Assembly: GCA_963573305.1 (NCBI GenBank) | Contig: OY754329.1 | Location: 149,245,266-149,309,265, forward strand | Origin: Pyrrhosoma nymphula | Taxonomy: Eukaryota > Arthropoda > Insecta > Odonata > Coenagrionidae | Direction: 5' to 3' | DNA: 64,000 nucleotides | Part shown: piece after piece, positions 47,961 through 59,200 of the stretch | Numbering within the stretch: position 1 is the first letter of the stretch | Layout: each line of letters opens with the position of its first letter | Program-made: the position numbers and the translations under genes | The notes under the pieces: generated by a model | Databases searched by the model: none | What the model was told of the DNA's origin: nothing | What the model saw: only the letters and a program-made list of their open reading frames with translations

Positions 47961-48246
47961 GTTTTTCCTCTCTCCGGCACACGCCAACGAAAGCAGCCAG
48001 GCGACGCGGCGTGCCGGCACCAAACCGGCCATGTCGGCTGGCCATACTTTGTGAGAACGACCAACGAGCGTAGCGAAACAATTGTGTGGGGAATCCCACA
48101 ATTTTTTCGTTCTGATTATTAGATACATAGTATTTTTCCACTCTCTGGCACGCACACACCGACCAAAGTGGCCCGGCTGCACGGCGTGCTGGCACCAAAC
48201 CGGCGGTGTTGGCAGGCCATACTTCGTGAGAACGACCAGGGAGTGA
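47961..48246. repeat. Two tandem copies of a 170-bp GC-rich unit
   Basis: 47961-48068 and 48131-48246 share GGCACCAAACCGGC, GGCCATACTT.GTGAGAACG and the preceding TTTTTCC.CTCTC.GGCA block, offset by about 170 bp. A short hairpin TTGTG-TGGGGAAT-CCCACAA lies between them. They directly abut the mariner right end. Possibly a satellite or the body of a composite repeat; no coding. Confidence 0.65.
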
Positions 48247-48249
48247 GCC

Positions 48250-49385
48250 GTGGCAAGGGACACCAGCTATGTGCCATGATTATACAGTGAACAATTCCTA
48301 TTAACAGAGGAAGAAATTTTGCCTAGGTGATGTTCGACCCAGAGTAAAAATATTGAATAAGTAGCAGCTACTTAAACTGTTAATGCTTGGCCATTGAAAT
48401 GAGAATATATGAGGTGCCAATTTGTGTACAATGGATTGTATCTTATATGGGTGTTTTGAATATTTCTGATTGCAAATTATTCAAAAACATGTAATTTCAG
48501 GGATGTTGTTACCAAATTGTCCTGAGGACATTATGTAAAAAATGTTGCTTCAAGTTTTTCATTTCTCACATTATACAATGCAGTGCATTGATAAATATGA
48601 TGTCATAACATTAATTTTTAACTATTTAAACCCAATTTTTTTTCCCTAATCTCATCATTCTCCATGGCTTGGGATCTAGTTGAACTTTCTTCAGCTAGTG
48701 AATAACATCACAGACTTTATAAATTAGAAACTAATTTAAAGTGTTACGTTGTCAATGCTGTATCATAGGAGCCATTAGGAGCAAGAATGATGTGAGTTAC
48801 AATTGCCACTTTTTGGAAAATAGGGATCAAAGTTGAATAATTAAAAAAATTAAACCCTAAGAGGTTTTAATTCTAAAAAAGTTCTAAATTAAGAGCTGCA
48901 TTATTGTAAAAAAAAAACACTGAAGAAAGACTAAATCTCTCATTCACAAACCAATAGAGGTAGTGGAATGCTTCCGTGTATGTAATTAAAGTGTGGCAAG
49001 AAACTGAAAAACCACTTTTGATCCCATACGCATTACTTAGCATACAGCATTATTTAGAATAAAGTTCTTATTTATCAAAGACAACTCTGAATGTAAATGA
49101 ATAAATATGTAGTAGTGAAAATCGTATGGTGGGAATCACCTCAAGATGCATGTGAGGTTTGTTATGATGTAAAATATTTCAATTAAATAAAGTGTATGTC
49201 TAATGCTTATGAGCCTCTTTTAGCGATATAATCATTGGTGAATTTACAACCCTATTTGGTTCCATCAGGTTGGATATTCATAATTTTTTGGTAGATTTTG
49301 ACAAATACTTTTTATGGGCACTATCTTGTTCTAAATCAGTGGAGGTTGAATTAATATGTTCAAGTAATAAATGATAAATAATGAA
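48250..49385. other. Intron sequence without recognised features
   Basis: AT-rich part of the RNF216-like intron; no repeat or gene seen. Confidence 0.5.
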
Positions 49386-49387
49386 AC

Positions 49388-49414
49388 CTAGTCGACCCGT
49401 GCGAAGCATTCGCA
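49388..49414 (-). repeat. Possible Helitron 3' end
   Basis: On the - strand a hairpin GTGCGAA-TGC-TTCGCAC is followed after 7 nt by CTAG, the layout of a Helitron terminus. The base after CTAG is G instead of the usual T, and no helicase is nearby. Tentative. Confidence 0.3.
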
Positions 49415-50167
49415 CTGTATCCTCCTCAAATCCCACTTAATTGAAGTGCACACCGTATAGTTAGTACCGTGTAGTTGGTTTGTCAGAATCCATACGGTAC
49501 TTACTTTTGAGTTGAAGATGTGTAGATTTCTTTAAAGTGAATAATCTGATTTGATCGCCGGGTTTGTTTATCGTAGAGACCAGAGATGAAGTAAGTTGGT
49601 CGTCGTGGACTAAGTAAAAACAAATGACTGCGAGCGGTTTGGGGAAGTAAATATAAATTCAAGTTTTGATAAATTTAGTTCATTTTATAAATACCTAGAT
49701 CAGCAGATCGAATACCTTGAATCAATATTTTAGGTCGAATTTAAATGCGGAATGAGATAATAGATGCAGGAAATCGAAATTGGTTTCATTTCGATATATC
49801 TCGATATTCTCGATAGAGGATCGATAGATCGAGGGCGGGATTTCAAAAAACCGTTTTTCTCAATTGTAATTTTTCGAAAAGCAACTGAAATGTGAGTAAT
49901 TTGTGTATTTTTCCGGTGTAGCGGTTAAGAAAAGCTTTAAAATGATGCCTCATTTATGAAAATTGATGAAGAATTAAGGAAGTTATGGCGTACCGACAAA
50001 AAAAAGCCCTTGAGAAATAATAAAAATGATAAATTGTTCAATTATTAAATTTAAAAAAATAAAAGTGAATGTCATCATAACTGCTGTTGTATATCGACTG
50101 ACTTTTGTGAGTGTTCTGGTGTAACTCTGTTAAGCAGCTCCATTCACCCTGCTGCCCAACGCTTGGT

Positions 50168-50187
50168 CGTAAGTTGACGACTGACTG
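50168..50187. mobile_element. Solitary right terminus of a pogo-like element
   Basis: CGTAAGTTGACGACTGACTG|TA resembles the right end of the element at 29193-30910. No left partner was found. Confidence 0.4.
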
Positions 50188-50430
50188 TATTCCTACAAAA
50201 AATAATGGTTATAACAAAAAAATCTCTTATTGGATTAAAATTTAGAAACTTTGTCTTATATCACAAAGTTCACTGCTGGTCTCCCAAAAACCTTGTTATT
50301 CTGAGTGGGAACTCCAGAATCCTATTTTTGTTGATAATCTGCATTTCTTTCATATTTCAGAGATTTTATCATTGTGAACATCCTGTAAAATTATGAAGTT
50401 TAATATGTTAAACATTTAATTTTCTTACAG

Positions 50431-50511
50431 GTGGCTTATATTGAGAACAAAAAAAAATTTGACGAGTATATTGAAGTTAAGAAGAAGAGGAGGGAAAAGA
50501 AATTTGAAGAG
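50431..50511 (+). CDS. RNF216/TRIAD3-like gene, third coding exon
   Basis: An 81-bp exon between CAG (50428-50430) and GAG|gtaatt (50512), phase 0 at both ends. It encodes VAYIENKKKFDEYIEVKKKR, then REKKFEE, a charged helix. It corresponds to the RNF216 stretch FLENKRRHCRSY... just before the first RING cysteines. The reading frame is uninterrupted across the junctions, and the intron (42176-50430) is 8.3 kb. No CxC or CxxC RING/IBR cysteine pattern follows within the remaining 13.5 kb. The catalytic module must therefore lie beyond the window, unless the gene is truncated. Confidence 0.75.
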
Positions 50512-51579
50512 GTAATTAATATACATAATTTATGCCTGTGGCATGAATTTCCTTCAGGCATTTTTTAAAGAAGGTATTCTGTTTGTAGAAAAGATAACTT
50601 TGAAGGCTTCAGTAATCAGTATGTTAAGTTTTTTTTATTAATTTCTGACTTCATGTCTTGGTATTGCTTCTGAATTCGACATGTACCTCATGTTTCAGAT
50701 TTTTGTGTAAGCTTTAATATAGTTTATTCTTTTTTGTTTAAGCATTAATAATATCATGTCACCTATCACCAGAAAAGCATAACATGTTCATAAATATCTG
50801 ACTTGAATATCTAAGGTCCGGACCAGAAAGGTTATTATAATTTGGGCTGGAAGTTTATTTTGGCAAATTAATTTATTTTTAGTAGAATTTTAATTTGTTA
50901 TAAATTAATTATTTTAATATATGACCAAGTGGCCCTTAAGTTCCTATTCAGTGAATGGGACCCAATTTTTGGTGGAAACGAAAGTTCCCTTTAGGTGGAT
51001 AAATGTTAAAAAGTGTAGGCTTTCTTTAGACAAACTACTGTTGATATGAAAACCAAATGGAAAATGCTAGACATTTCTTGCAACATATCCATTCTTAGAG
51101 GAAAACACCTGTACTTATCCATATGTGTTTCACTGTCTTGCAGCACTATCTTGTTCCTAAAAATAAAACCTTCCATTGAGACATAATTATTTACATACAG
51201 TAGAAGCCCCATATAACATGTATGGCATACAACGAGAAGCTCGAATTTGTGAGGGATGGCCAAAGAATGATTTAAAACCCTATGATTTACATGTAAAATA
51301 AATCGGTATTAGCAAGGACAACAACCAGCCTCCACTGGGATCGTTTACTATTACGAGTGGCAAATGTCTGCTTCAATCTCAGAAAACGTGCACAAACTTA
51401 TGCTCATGTCCTATGTCTAGCAGTATTTTTTCCTCACAATTTGACGTTCAAATGCACGTTTCGGACATTCATGCATGCCCGTATTCACACAAATAAGTTC
51501 CTGATAAGTCCGTGCATTTCATTGTTCTTTTGTCATCCTCCCGCTTTTATATAAAGTTCAGTCCGACTGATACAACATC

Positions 51580-51925
51580 ATGGCTGGGAAACGAAAGTTA
51601 TTGGATCAGAAAACTAAAATACGAATTATCAATGAATGGGAAAGTGGTGATGGATCCAAAGGGAGATAGGGAGGCGATTTGGCACATCTTCCTCGACCTC
51701 ATTCACAATTCTGAAGAATAAGGAAGAAATTAGTACCGCAGTGCTTCAAGAAGGATGTCCAAGCAGCCAGGAGAACATAAGCAGTTAGAATCTGCCCTTT
51801 TCTCATTGTTCTGCCAATAGAGAGTAGCCAGAATTCTGATAAATGGCCCAATGATGAAGGCTAAAGCGGAGTATCTAAGTGAGAGGCTCGGTACTGACAA
51901 GTTTAAGTGTTCCGATGTTGAATAC
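51580..51925 (+). pseudogene. Transposase remnant of Tigger copy B
   Basis: Starts ATGGCTGGGAAACGAAAG (MAGKRKLLDQKTKIRIINEW), the same N-terminus as the transposase of copy A. It shows further frameshifted helix-turn-helix and CENP-B pieces (e.g. KAEYLSERLGTDKFK). It then ends abruptly near 51920 at a deletion that removed the CENP-B end and the DDE core. Confidence 0.75.
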
Positions 51926-52222
51926 GTAAATTGTTATGAATTCAGATTCCCTATATTTGAAGTTGTCTACGTATTGTATTGTCTTTTGTAATTGTTTGAA
52001 GATTATAAATATTGAAAACAGGTCAAGGATGATTCATTTCGATAGGCATGAAAGGTATGGACTATAAATCATTCGTCTATCTCACAGCAGGGAGTGTAGT
52101 CAGTATTCATGGTATTCATTGTCAACAAGTTTCCGCTAGATGCAAGTACAGCAGAAGATATTATGTGTATCGTGATGGAATTCATTTCGGAACTTACAAC
52201 CTTCGGAACTTTCTGCCTCGCT

Positions 52223-52266
52223 CTCAGCAAACTCACAGCAAATTCTCAGCAAACTCACAGCAAATC
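52223..52266 (+). repeat. Two tandem 22-bp units
   Basis: CTCAGCAAACTCACAGCAAA plus two further bases is repeated twice in tandem inside copy B. Copy A does not show it at the aligned place. Confidence 0.6.
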
Positions 52267-53335
52267 AAGTATATGTACCATGGAATACCTAAAAAATAGT
52301 GAGCCATAAAAATGTTGATGTGCCCTGCCACCTAGCGGCTGCAACGTCCACTATCGCTTAAAAAATGTGTTTCATGGGAGCCGATACCGTATTCACTAGT
52401 GGTAAAAAGTTTCACATCTCCTCTAAACGCAGTCGATCCTTGAAAGTCCGCATTGTGTTCCCGCTCCATGTTTACAACTGTCATATGTGGACTAGATTGT
52501 AACAATTGTTTCCATAAATTCAAGAGAGTATTCCACGCATAATTATTGTATTAATAACACAAACGACAGTATACTGTTAAGGGCTAATCGTAAATGCTGG
52601 TGATATTGGACTCTATGATTCCGAAAAGCCGAAGTCACCTGTTTTTCGAGGCGATCTTACAGACGTTGAAGTCCTCTCCTTTATTTCCACTATTTAACTG
52701 GAGTAGACAGCAGCCCGGTGCTTGCGTGGAACAAAATCTCGGTAGGTTATATCTTGGCCATTAAGTTATCTAGCATTTTTGCAAATTTCAATTACAGTAA
52801 AACCTCCCTATTACGAACCTCCATATTTCGAAAAAACCCCTATTACGAAGTCATGGCCCCGGTCCCGGGACATTCCCATACACAATGCTTGCAAAAAAAC
52901 CTCCCGTAACGAACCTCTATAATTACGAAACCTCCGTAGAACGAAGTCTGCGCGTGGGACCCAACATGGAAGTTACCTCTTTTTAACAAATTTTGTAGCC
53001 AGAAATAATTTTTTCCCGCATTTATAGGTAATATTACCATCGATATTGGAATAATGTTCGGCATTTCTCTACACAGTGACAATGTTCGGGTGATTTTTTC
53101 CGTCGAAAATGTAGCTCTCACAAGGGGAGTACACGACCGTCGGGTGGCCAATCGAGCTTAAATTCTCAGATTCAGTAGTTCATGATTCCGAATGTTCCGA
53201 AGTTCACGATTCACTATACCGAAGAAAGACGATGCACCTCGCGTAAATTTTTGAGAAAAAGGCATTTAAAAATCGTAAAAAAGCATGTCGCGCTATGTTA
53301 GCTCTGTAGAATGCCTCTTCCAAAAATGGCGATGG

Positions 53336-54245
53336 TGGCCCAGTGGATAAGGCATTCGACTGCGAAAGGGAAGGTCCCGAATTAGATCCCCACTCACAGA
53401 AACTTTTTTACTTCATTTTTCAAGGTTTTTATTGTTTAAGTTTTCATATATTGTTCTCTAATCATCGTTACTTCAATGAAAAATATTTTAAGGCAATTGT
53501 TTAAATATTAATGAGTCATTAACAGGGTAGGGAATGGAGCAATGGTTAAAATAACCTTTTCAATGGTGGATATATATTTACTTGTTATATATAAAGGTAT
53601 AGTAGCATATTGCGATTATAAATTGTCATATATAGGGGTGGGGACAAAATAATGGCATTGGAATAAGTAATTGGGGGTGAAATCCACCCTAAAGACTGCT
53701 TATGCTTCCGTTGGGAATCGGGAATGGATCAGTTAGGGATTTGGATCGGAGGATGGAGAGTGGATAGAAACCCGGCATTGGCATTAGGCTACTCTTAACG
53801 AATGGTGCCAAGGAGACCACGGTTTAATGTCCCATCCGATGGACTGTGTACTGAACCATCGGTTTTATCCATATTACACCCAAGGATGGAATTTCAGAAT
53901 GCTCTGAAGTTCGTACCAGAGAATAGGATGTGGAAGGCCAATACACTACCTAACCACTCCAGTTACTTCTTTATTTATGATTTGCATGTTTCAGGATGAT
54001 GTCGTAGAAACAGGCAAAGCAAAATGATTTGCAGCACCACAAGCAAATGGAGAACGCGTTCTTTCCACAGCCGCAACGACTTTTTCCTATACCTAACCTG
54101 AAAAGGACTCATTAATATTTAAAACAATTGCCTTAAAAATATTTTTCATTAAAGTAACGATGATTAGAGAACAATGTATGAAAATATAAACAATAAAAAC
54201 CTTGAAAAATGAAGTAAAATAAGTTTCTGTGACTGGGGATGGAAC
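53336..54245. repeat. Long inverted repeat starting in tRNA-like sequence (IR2)
   Basis: The arms 53382-53517 and 54106-54243 are inverted copies of about 136 bp, over 85% alike, around a 588-bp spacer. The left side begins with a perfect A box TGGCCCAGTGG (53336-53346). A degraded B-box region (GAATTAGATCCCC) lies at the arm start, and the right arm carries GAGTTCCATCCCC there. A run of six T (53404-53409) follows. The same architecture, with different sequence, occurs at 17282-18085. Open frames in the spacer have no recognised family. Confidence 0.75.
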
Positions 54246-54317
54246 TCAGGCTACTGATCGAAGGGTCCCGGGTTCAAATCTGGGTGAAGCTTTTGGACGC
54301 CTCCGAACAAAAAAAAA
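54246..54317 (+). repeat. Partial tRNA-derived sequence with A-rich tail
   Basis: A B box GGTTCAAATCT (54271-54281) within GGGTCCCGGGTTCAAAT, then 27 nt and a run of ten A, like the head and tail of a SINE. It abuts the right arm of IR2, so part may belong to that repeat. Confidence 0.45.
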
Positions 54318-55429
54318 ATCCTCTGAGTGCGAGGTGGCCCAGGGAAAGGAACTGGCCCCCCTACCCTGAATGTGTGAGATTCACACGCCTGTGGCTTAGT
54401 CCAGGGTGAGTTCTACCCTCAACTATCCAAACCAACCTTCGGGTTGAATCACTGAGAGAGTGAATCTGAAACTCTTCGTATGTTGTGGGGGGTGAGGGGG
54501 TTCCGAGATAATGTTACCAAAGCTATGTTTTTTGTGAGGTTCTACTTTTATAAGTTTTTTTTACTTGTTGTCAGATGAAAAATCTTAGTTTATAGCACTA
54601 CAAAAAGCGCATAATTTCCATCCCTATTATGCGAAAATTATGCGACCCTGAGTTTGAGGCCGAATATATAGAGAATCCCAGGGCCGATTGAAATGAAACA
54701 AACGCTGACACATATTCTGCATTACAGTTATCATTTTTATGTCCGTTGAAACTAGCTTGCAAAATTAATGTGAGTTGCGCCAGAAAGCAACAAAATCTCG
54801 GCGGCCCCTGAGACTACGCAACCCGCATATAACCTCCTTACTTACGAACCTCCGTACAACAAAGTCATTTTTCCGGTCCCAGCGAATTCGTTAAAGGGAG
54901 GTTTTACTGTAATAGTACTTTCTCTAAACCATCTATCCATTTTTATACACTTTTTAGTGAGGTAGGAGGCATGAAATTTTTTTCTTGTTTCCAAAGTGTT
55001 TGCCGTTTATAGTCGTTGCATTGCTATTGCTTGCAGCCACGACATATTTGGCGCACCCAAAACATCGGGCAATAACAATACAGCAATGCACAGTACACAT
55101 GCTAAGTGTACAGTACACGTATCCTGAAGTGTCAAAATTCGACATTTAATTTTCTAGTGTATAACAGCTAATATGGAATTTGATGTCATTGAAAGTGAAT
55201 ACGATCATAAGTAATTGAATTGTTCAAAAACATGATTTTTAATAGCTATCTCAATAGTGTTTTTGCCACTCACCAAAAATGCCTACAATAATGGCTAAAT
55301 TAGCGTTTCAGTTTATTGAATTGGCTGTGGAGTTATTATTAACCATTTTTGGTATTAACGAGAGTTCCATTTAGCGAGTGATTTTTCAGATCCCAAGAGC
55401 TCTCACTATATAAGGCTTCTACTGTACAT

Positions 55430-56022
55430 GCAAAATCAGATGATGAGCTCATTATTCATAGTTGACAGCTCCCTTAGCTCCCCTAATGCAATATTTTACA
55501 CCCTCCCTGACCTTCTACCAGCATCTAGTAAATATCAAAGACCTATAAGATGGGCACAGTGACTGAAGTACATGCTTAGCTGTGCACAGGTGACCATGGG
55601 TAAACTTTTAAGTTAAACAAATCCTAGGTGAATATCAATATCATGTGGGATTTGATCTACAGTCTTCTCTCATGGTCAACTCATATGTGGCTTTATCTTG
55701 ATCCCGAACTCAAAATAATGTGAAATTACACATAGAGCTAAATCCCCAGTAAGGACCGCTACTATAAGATAATGGAATATTTGCTATAAATGTTGTTTTT
55801 AATGACTTTTCCTGCTTTAAAAATGTTTTTGTAATCGAAGATGTAAATTAAAATAAAATTAATTTTTAAATTTCTAAACTTTTGTTGTTTATGTGATAAT
55901 CTCGACCGATGGCAGTAAATGGTTTTGAGGGCACCACAGGCACCCCTGAACAACCTAGTTTGAATAGTCAGCAATGCACAAAATCTGAGGTTTCAGGCGT
56001 GATGGAGTGGAACCGGAACATC
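55430..56022. other. Stretch without recognised features
   Basis: Sequence between Tigger copy B and the hairpin; AT-rich, no supportable gene or repeat. Confidence 0.45.
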
Positions 56023-56206
56023 ACTGCAGTTAATGAAACAAGAGCAATTTCCACAAGTATGACATTTAATGCACGACCGGTTTCACTTTTTACAGCATCT
56101 TCAGGTGCTGAGGTCTTCATCATACTGAAGATGCTGTAAAAAGCTAAACCGGTCGTGCATTAAATGTCATACTTGTGGAAATTGCTCTTGTTTCATTAAC
56201 TGCAGT
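56023..56206. repeat. Near-perfect 82-bp fold-back hairpin with hammerhead-like motif
   Basis: Arms 56023-56104 and 56125-56206 match at about 80 of 82 positions around a 20-nt loop. Read on the - strand from 56104, the left arm is CTGAAGA, 13 nt, GAAA, CCGG, TC, GTGC: the order of conserved blocks of a hammerhead ribozyme with a minimal palindromic stem III, as reported for Penelope-like elements. The stretch that should form stem II does not pair well. In the right arm GAAA is TAAA. The ribozyme reading is inference. Confidence 0.85.
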
Positions 56207-56223
56207 CAGCAATGTACAGTTCT

Positions 56224-59200
56224 GTTAAAAAAAATCATACCGCTGAAAATTTCTAAGTCCCAAATTTTTTACTATCTGGCAACCTGGCAGAACCACGACC
56301 CCCTCAGAGAGCATTAACCTCTCCAAGCGGCCCTTCCTGCCCGTAGCTGCGCGACTTGAACCACCCCCGGAAGGAAAATTTTGGCCTGCGAAAAGGATTA
56401 TTTTCGAGTGGAGGGCTAGGGTTTCTTTTGTTGCGATGTGTGAGTAAGAAGAAAGACGGAGATCTGCGAAGTTCAGGCGCGCCAAGATCCCTCGCACACG
56501 ACAGATGCAAGCAGCCACGGAAAACAAAAGCCAATCTTAGGTCTCAATCACCGGAGTTCCTTTCGTTTTTTATAAGCATTTTTATTTATACGCGTATTCA
56601 TTAATGTAAAAAAATTTCAAATGTTTGACGCATTTTCATTATCTGGAAGTCCTTGTGATATCGCAATCTATATTATATTTGAAATGTTTTAATATTTTCT
56701 GGATCGAAACTTGATCACCCAATTTTGCTCTGAAGTAACCGATAATGTCAGGCTCAAATTTGAGCGCACAACTGTCCTTGCAAAGCATTAAGGGAAAACA
56801 TTTTCTATGGACGATGTATTTCTGCGCAAACAATTGTTTAATTTTAAAACTATGAGCTTTTAATAACAAATTCTTTTAGCAAATAATTTCGTGAAAATCC
56901 GGGCTCAGAAAGAAGGACGTGCAGATTGAAAAATGCACCTTTCGCACTCATCTCATCCTTCTTGTGAATTCAGTCGTTTTATTATCCAATGCAGAACTTC
57001 AAGTACGCGTATATTATGTATTCACTAATGACATTATACCGTATATGAATGACTTGAGCTGGCTGATCTTAGATTAGTGGTTGTATCAGGTTCAATTCGT
57101 CACCCTCTTGCTTCACCGCCATTACTGCCTTGTATATACGCCATAGGTCAGATTTTTCTCATGCGAGATTCATAGAAAAACATTCGAAATAGCACTTTAT
57201 ACAATGCATTTTTTGGCTTTTTTCCTAACTTAATTAAATAAGCAGCAAATATTTTATGGGGAAGTAAAGAAAATTGAACCAATGTCCTGTAAAACGTGCG
57301 GAGTTAATTACGACGTTTTGAAAGTAATAGGAATTTTGATACCGCAACGACTCCCAGACAAAGAAAATATAAATGCTATATATTTTTGATCAACCTATTG
57401 TAAGCTAATAACGATAATTAATACGAGTAGGAAACTAATAAAAAATGAAACGAGTAAGGGGGATATAAGCCAATGGAGTGGGCATTTCGTTTCCGCGCTT
57501 CCTAGCTGCTGTTAACGAGAGATCATGTAAGTTTTCACATGTATGAGCCGCTTCCACGCATCCACATAATGTGCGGAAACAGCTTGACCGACCACAACGT
57601 TGCTTCTTCGCTCATAGTAGAATAAGAAGCCGCTGCTCCCTTCCATTGTCACTTTTTGGCAGTTTCGGGCCTTTCTTCAAGCGAGGGTGATGGAAGGGGC
57701 TTCCTTTGGTAATTACTGTTTATTGCTCTCTCAGGAAAGATTAGAAGGACCAAAGATCTTCGCTAATACAGTTAACTCACTAACTGAGTAGCAAAGATTA
57801 TACACACAGGACGGAGTAGATTGAAAGAGGCATTTGAGAGTGATGAAAGAAGAAATTATTAGCATCATGTTACTTTAATGGAAACAAGGAAATTTAATCC
57901 ATATCCAACGCGAAACAATAACTGAGTACTGGCTGAAGTTCATGATTGAGTGGATTGAAAGTTTTTTTTTTCCTAGGCATCCCAATATTGGAATAAAATA
58001 GCATCGAGCTATTACATTCGAAGATATTTGAAGTGGATAGGGCTTCCCTTGCCTCTCGAGAAAAACATGGAAAATCAAAAAAGCGCAGACATATAGTTCC
58101 AAGCATAACGAAAGAACTTGATATGATATTGGATACTTTAGAAAGCTCACTACTTTAAAATTAAAACATTAATTAGTAATAGTTTGCGCATAAATACATC
58201 ACCCCTGAAATTCTCTTTCCCAGAATACTTTGCGAAGATTGGTGTGCGCTAAAATTTGAGCCTGACATTATGGGTTACTACAGAGCGAATTTGAGTGATC
58301 CAGTTTTAAATCCCTTATCCAAACTATTATTCTTTTATTGTTAATATTGCACATTCTTGTAGCTAGTTGTGTATTGTAATTCCACCCACACCAAATTTAT
58401 CTACGCACCTAATTAGATGAAAGAAAAAGTTGTTAGCGCTCTTCTGAAAGACGCATGCGTTTCCTGGCTTACTTTCGGAAAGAATTAGCAGCCATAAGGA
58501 GAAATTAAACAAAAGTCCGAAAAGAAGTAAATGACTAAAAACAATTTACGAAAGTTCAAATACAAAAGGGAAAACCACTGCCACAAATATATGAGATAAC
58601 ACAATTAAGTCGAAATTGCGATAATTATTATCGTTAATGAATACGCTCGCAAATTTAAATAAATTTAAACAATAAAAACGAAACCATATCATTTCCAAAA
58701 TGCCATAATTAATTCTTGTCATTTTACCCGATATTGGTTCAGTTTTTTCCTTGCAATCATTTACTGTTTCTTGAATTAAGTTTGGGGAAATTTACTCAGG
58801 CATTGTTACTATTCATTCTTTGACGCATTTTTTGCCATCCTTTTTTAACTTATTTCATGCTGTTAGTTGTGATTATTCAATGTATTGTTCTATAAAAATT
58901 ACGTATGCTATAAGGAAATGGGGTATTGTGAAGGCAGGCTGGCATATTTCACTGCGCGCGTGCGCATCTTCCTATGTCTTTTCAGCTGATGCTGGTTGAC
59001 GGCGGTTGGATATGGGACAGCGGTTCGAGCGACTTTAAGGTTTAGGACGTTTCCTTTATTTATTTTTTTAAGTCGTGACCTTTTTACTGCAGAAAGTGGT
59101 TAGTTGATATAAAAAGGTGGGTAAACTGCCGCAGACCAATCAAGTAAATGCTGAATCCGTATGACGATTCGTCAGTGCGTAACAACCATCCATTTTTATT

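Larger units (their letters stand above)
52795..54909. mobile_element. Inner pogo-like element inserted in copy B
   Basis: Ends TA|CAGTAAAACCTCCCTATTAC and ...AAAGGGAGGTTTTACTG|TA. Copy A is intact at the corresponding site (AGTTTTATTCATTAAAATTTG), which proves the insertion. The first 190 bp match, in reverse, the right subterminal region of the inner element in copy A, including CCCGGTCCCGG and AAAAAAACCTCCCGTAACGA. It has no transposase. Its centre holds a tRNA-headed inverted repeat (53336-54245). Confidence 0.85.
51198..55424 (+). mobile_element. Tigger-like element copy B, interrupted by a second element
   Basis: The left end TA|CAGTAGAAGCCCCATATAAC and right end ...TATAAGGCTTCTACTG|TA, with TA at 51196-51197 and 55425-55426. 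After removing the nested element 52795-54909 about 2.1 kb remain. They align over long stretches with copy A (14270-21216) in inverse orientation. Copy B is uninterrupted where copy A carries its insertion. Its transposase was reduced by an internal deletion near 51920, joining the N-terminal part directly to 3' flanking sequence. Confidence 0.85.
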
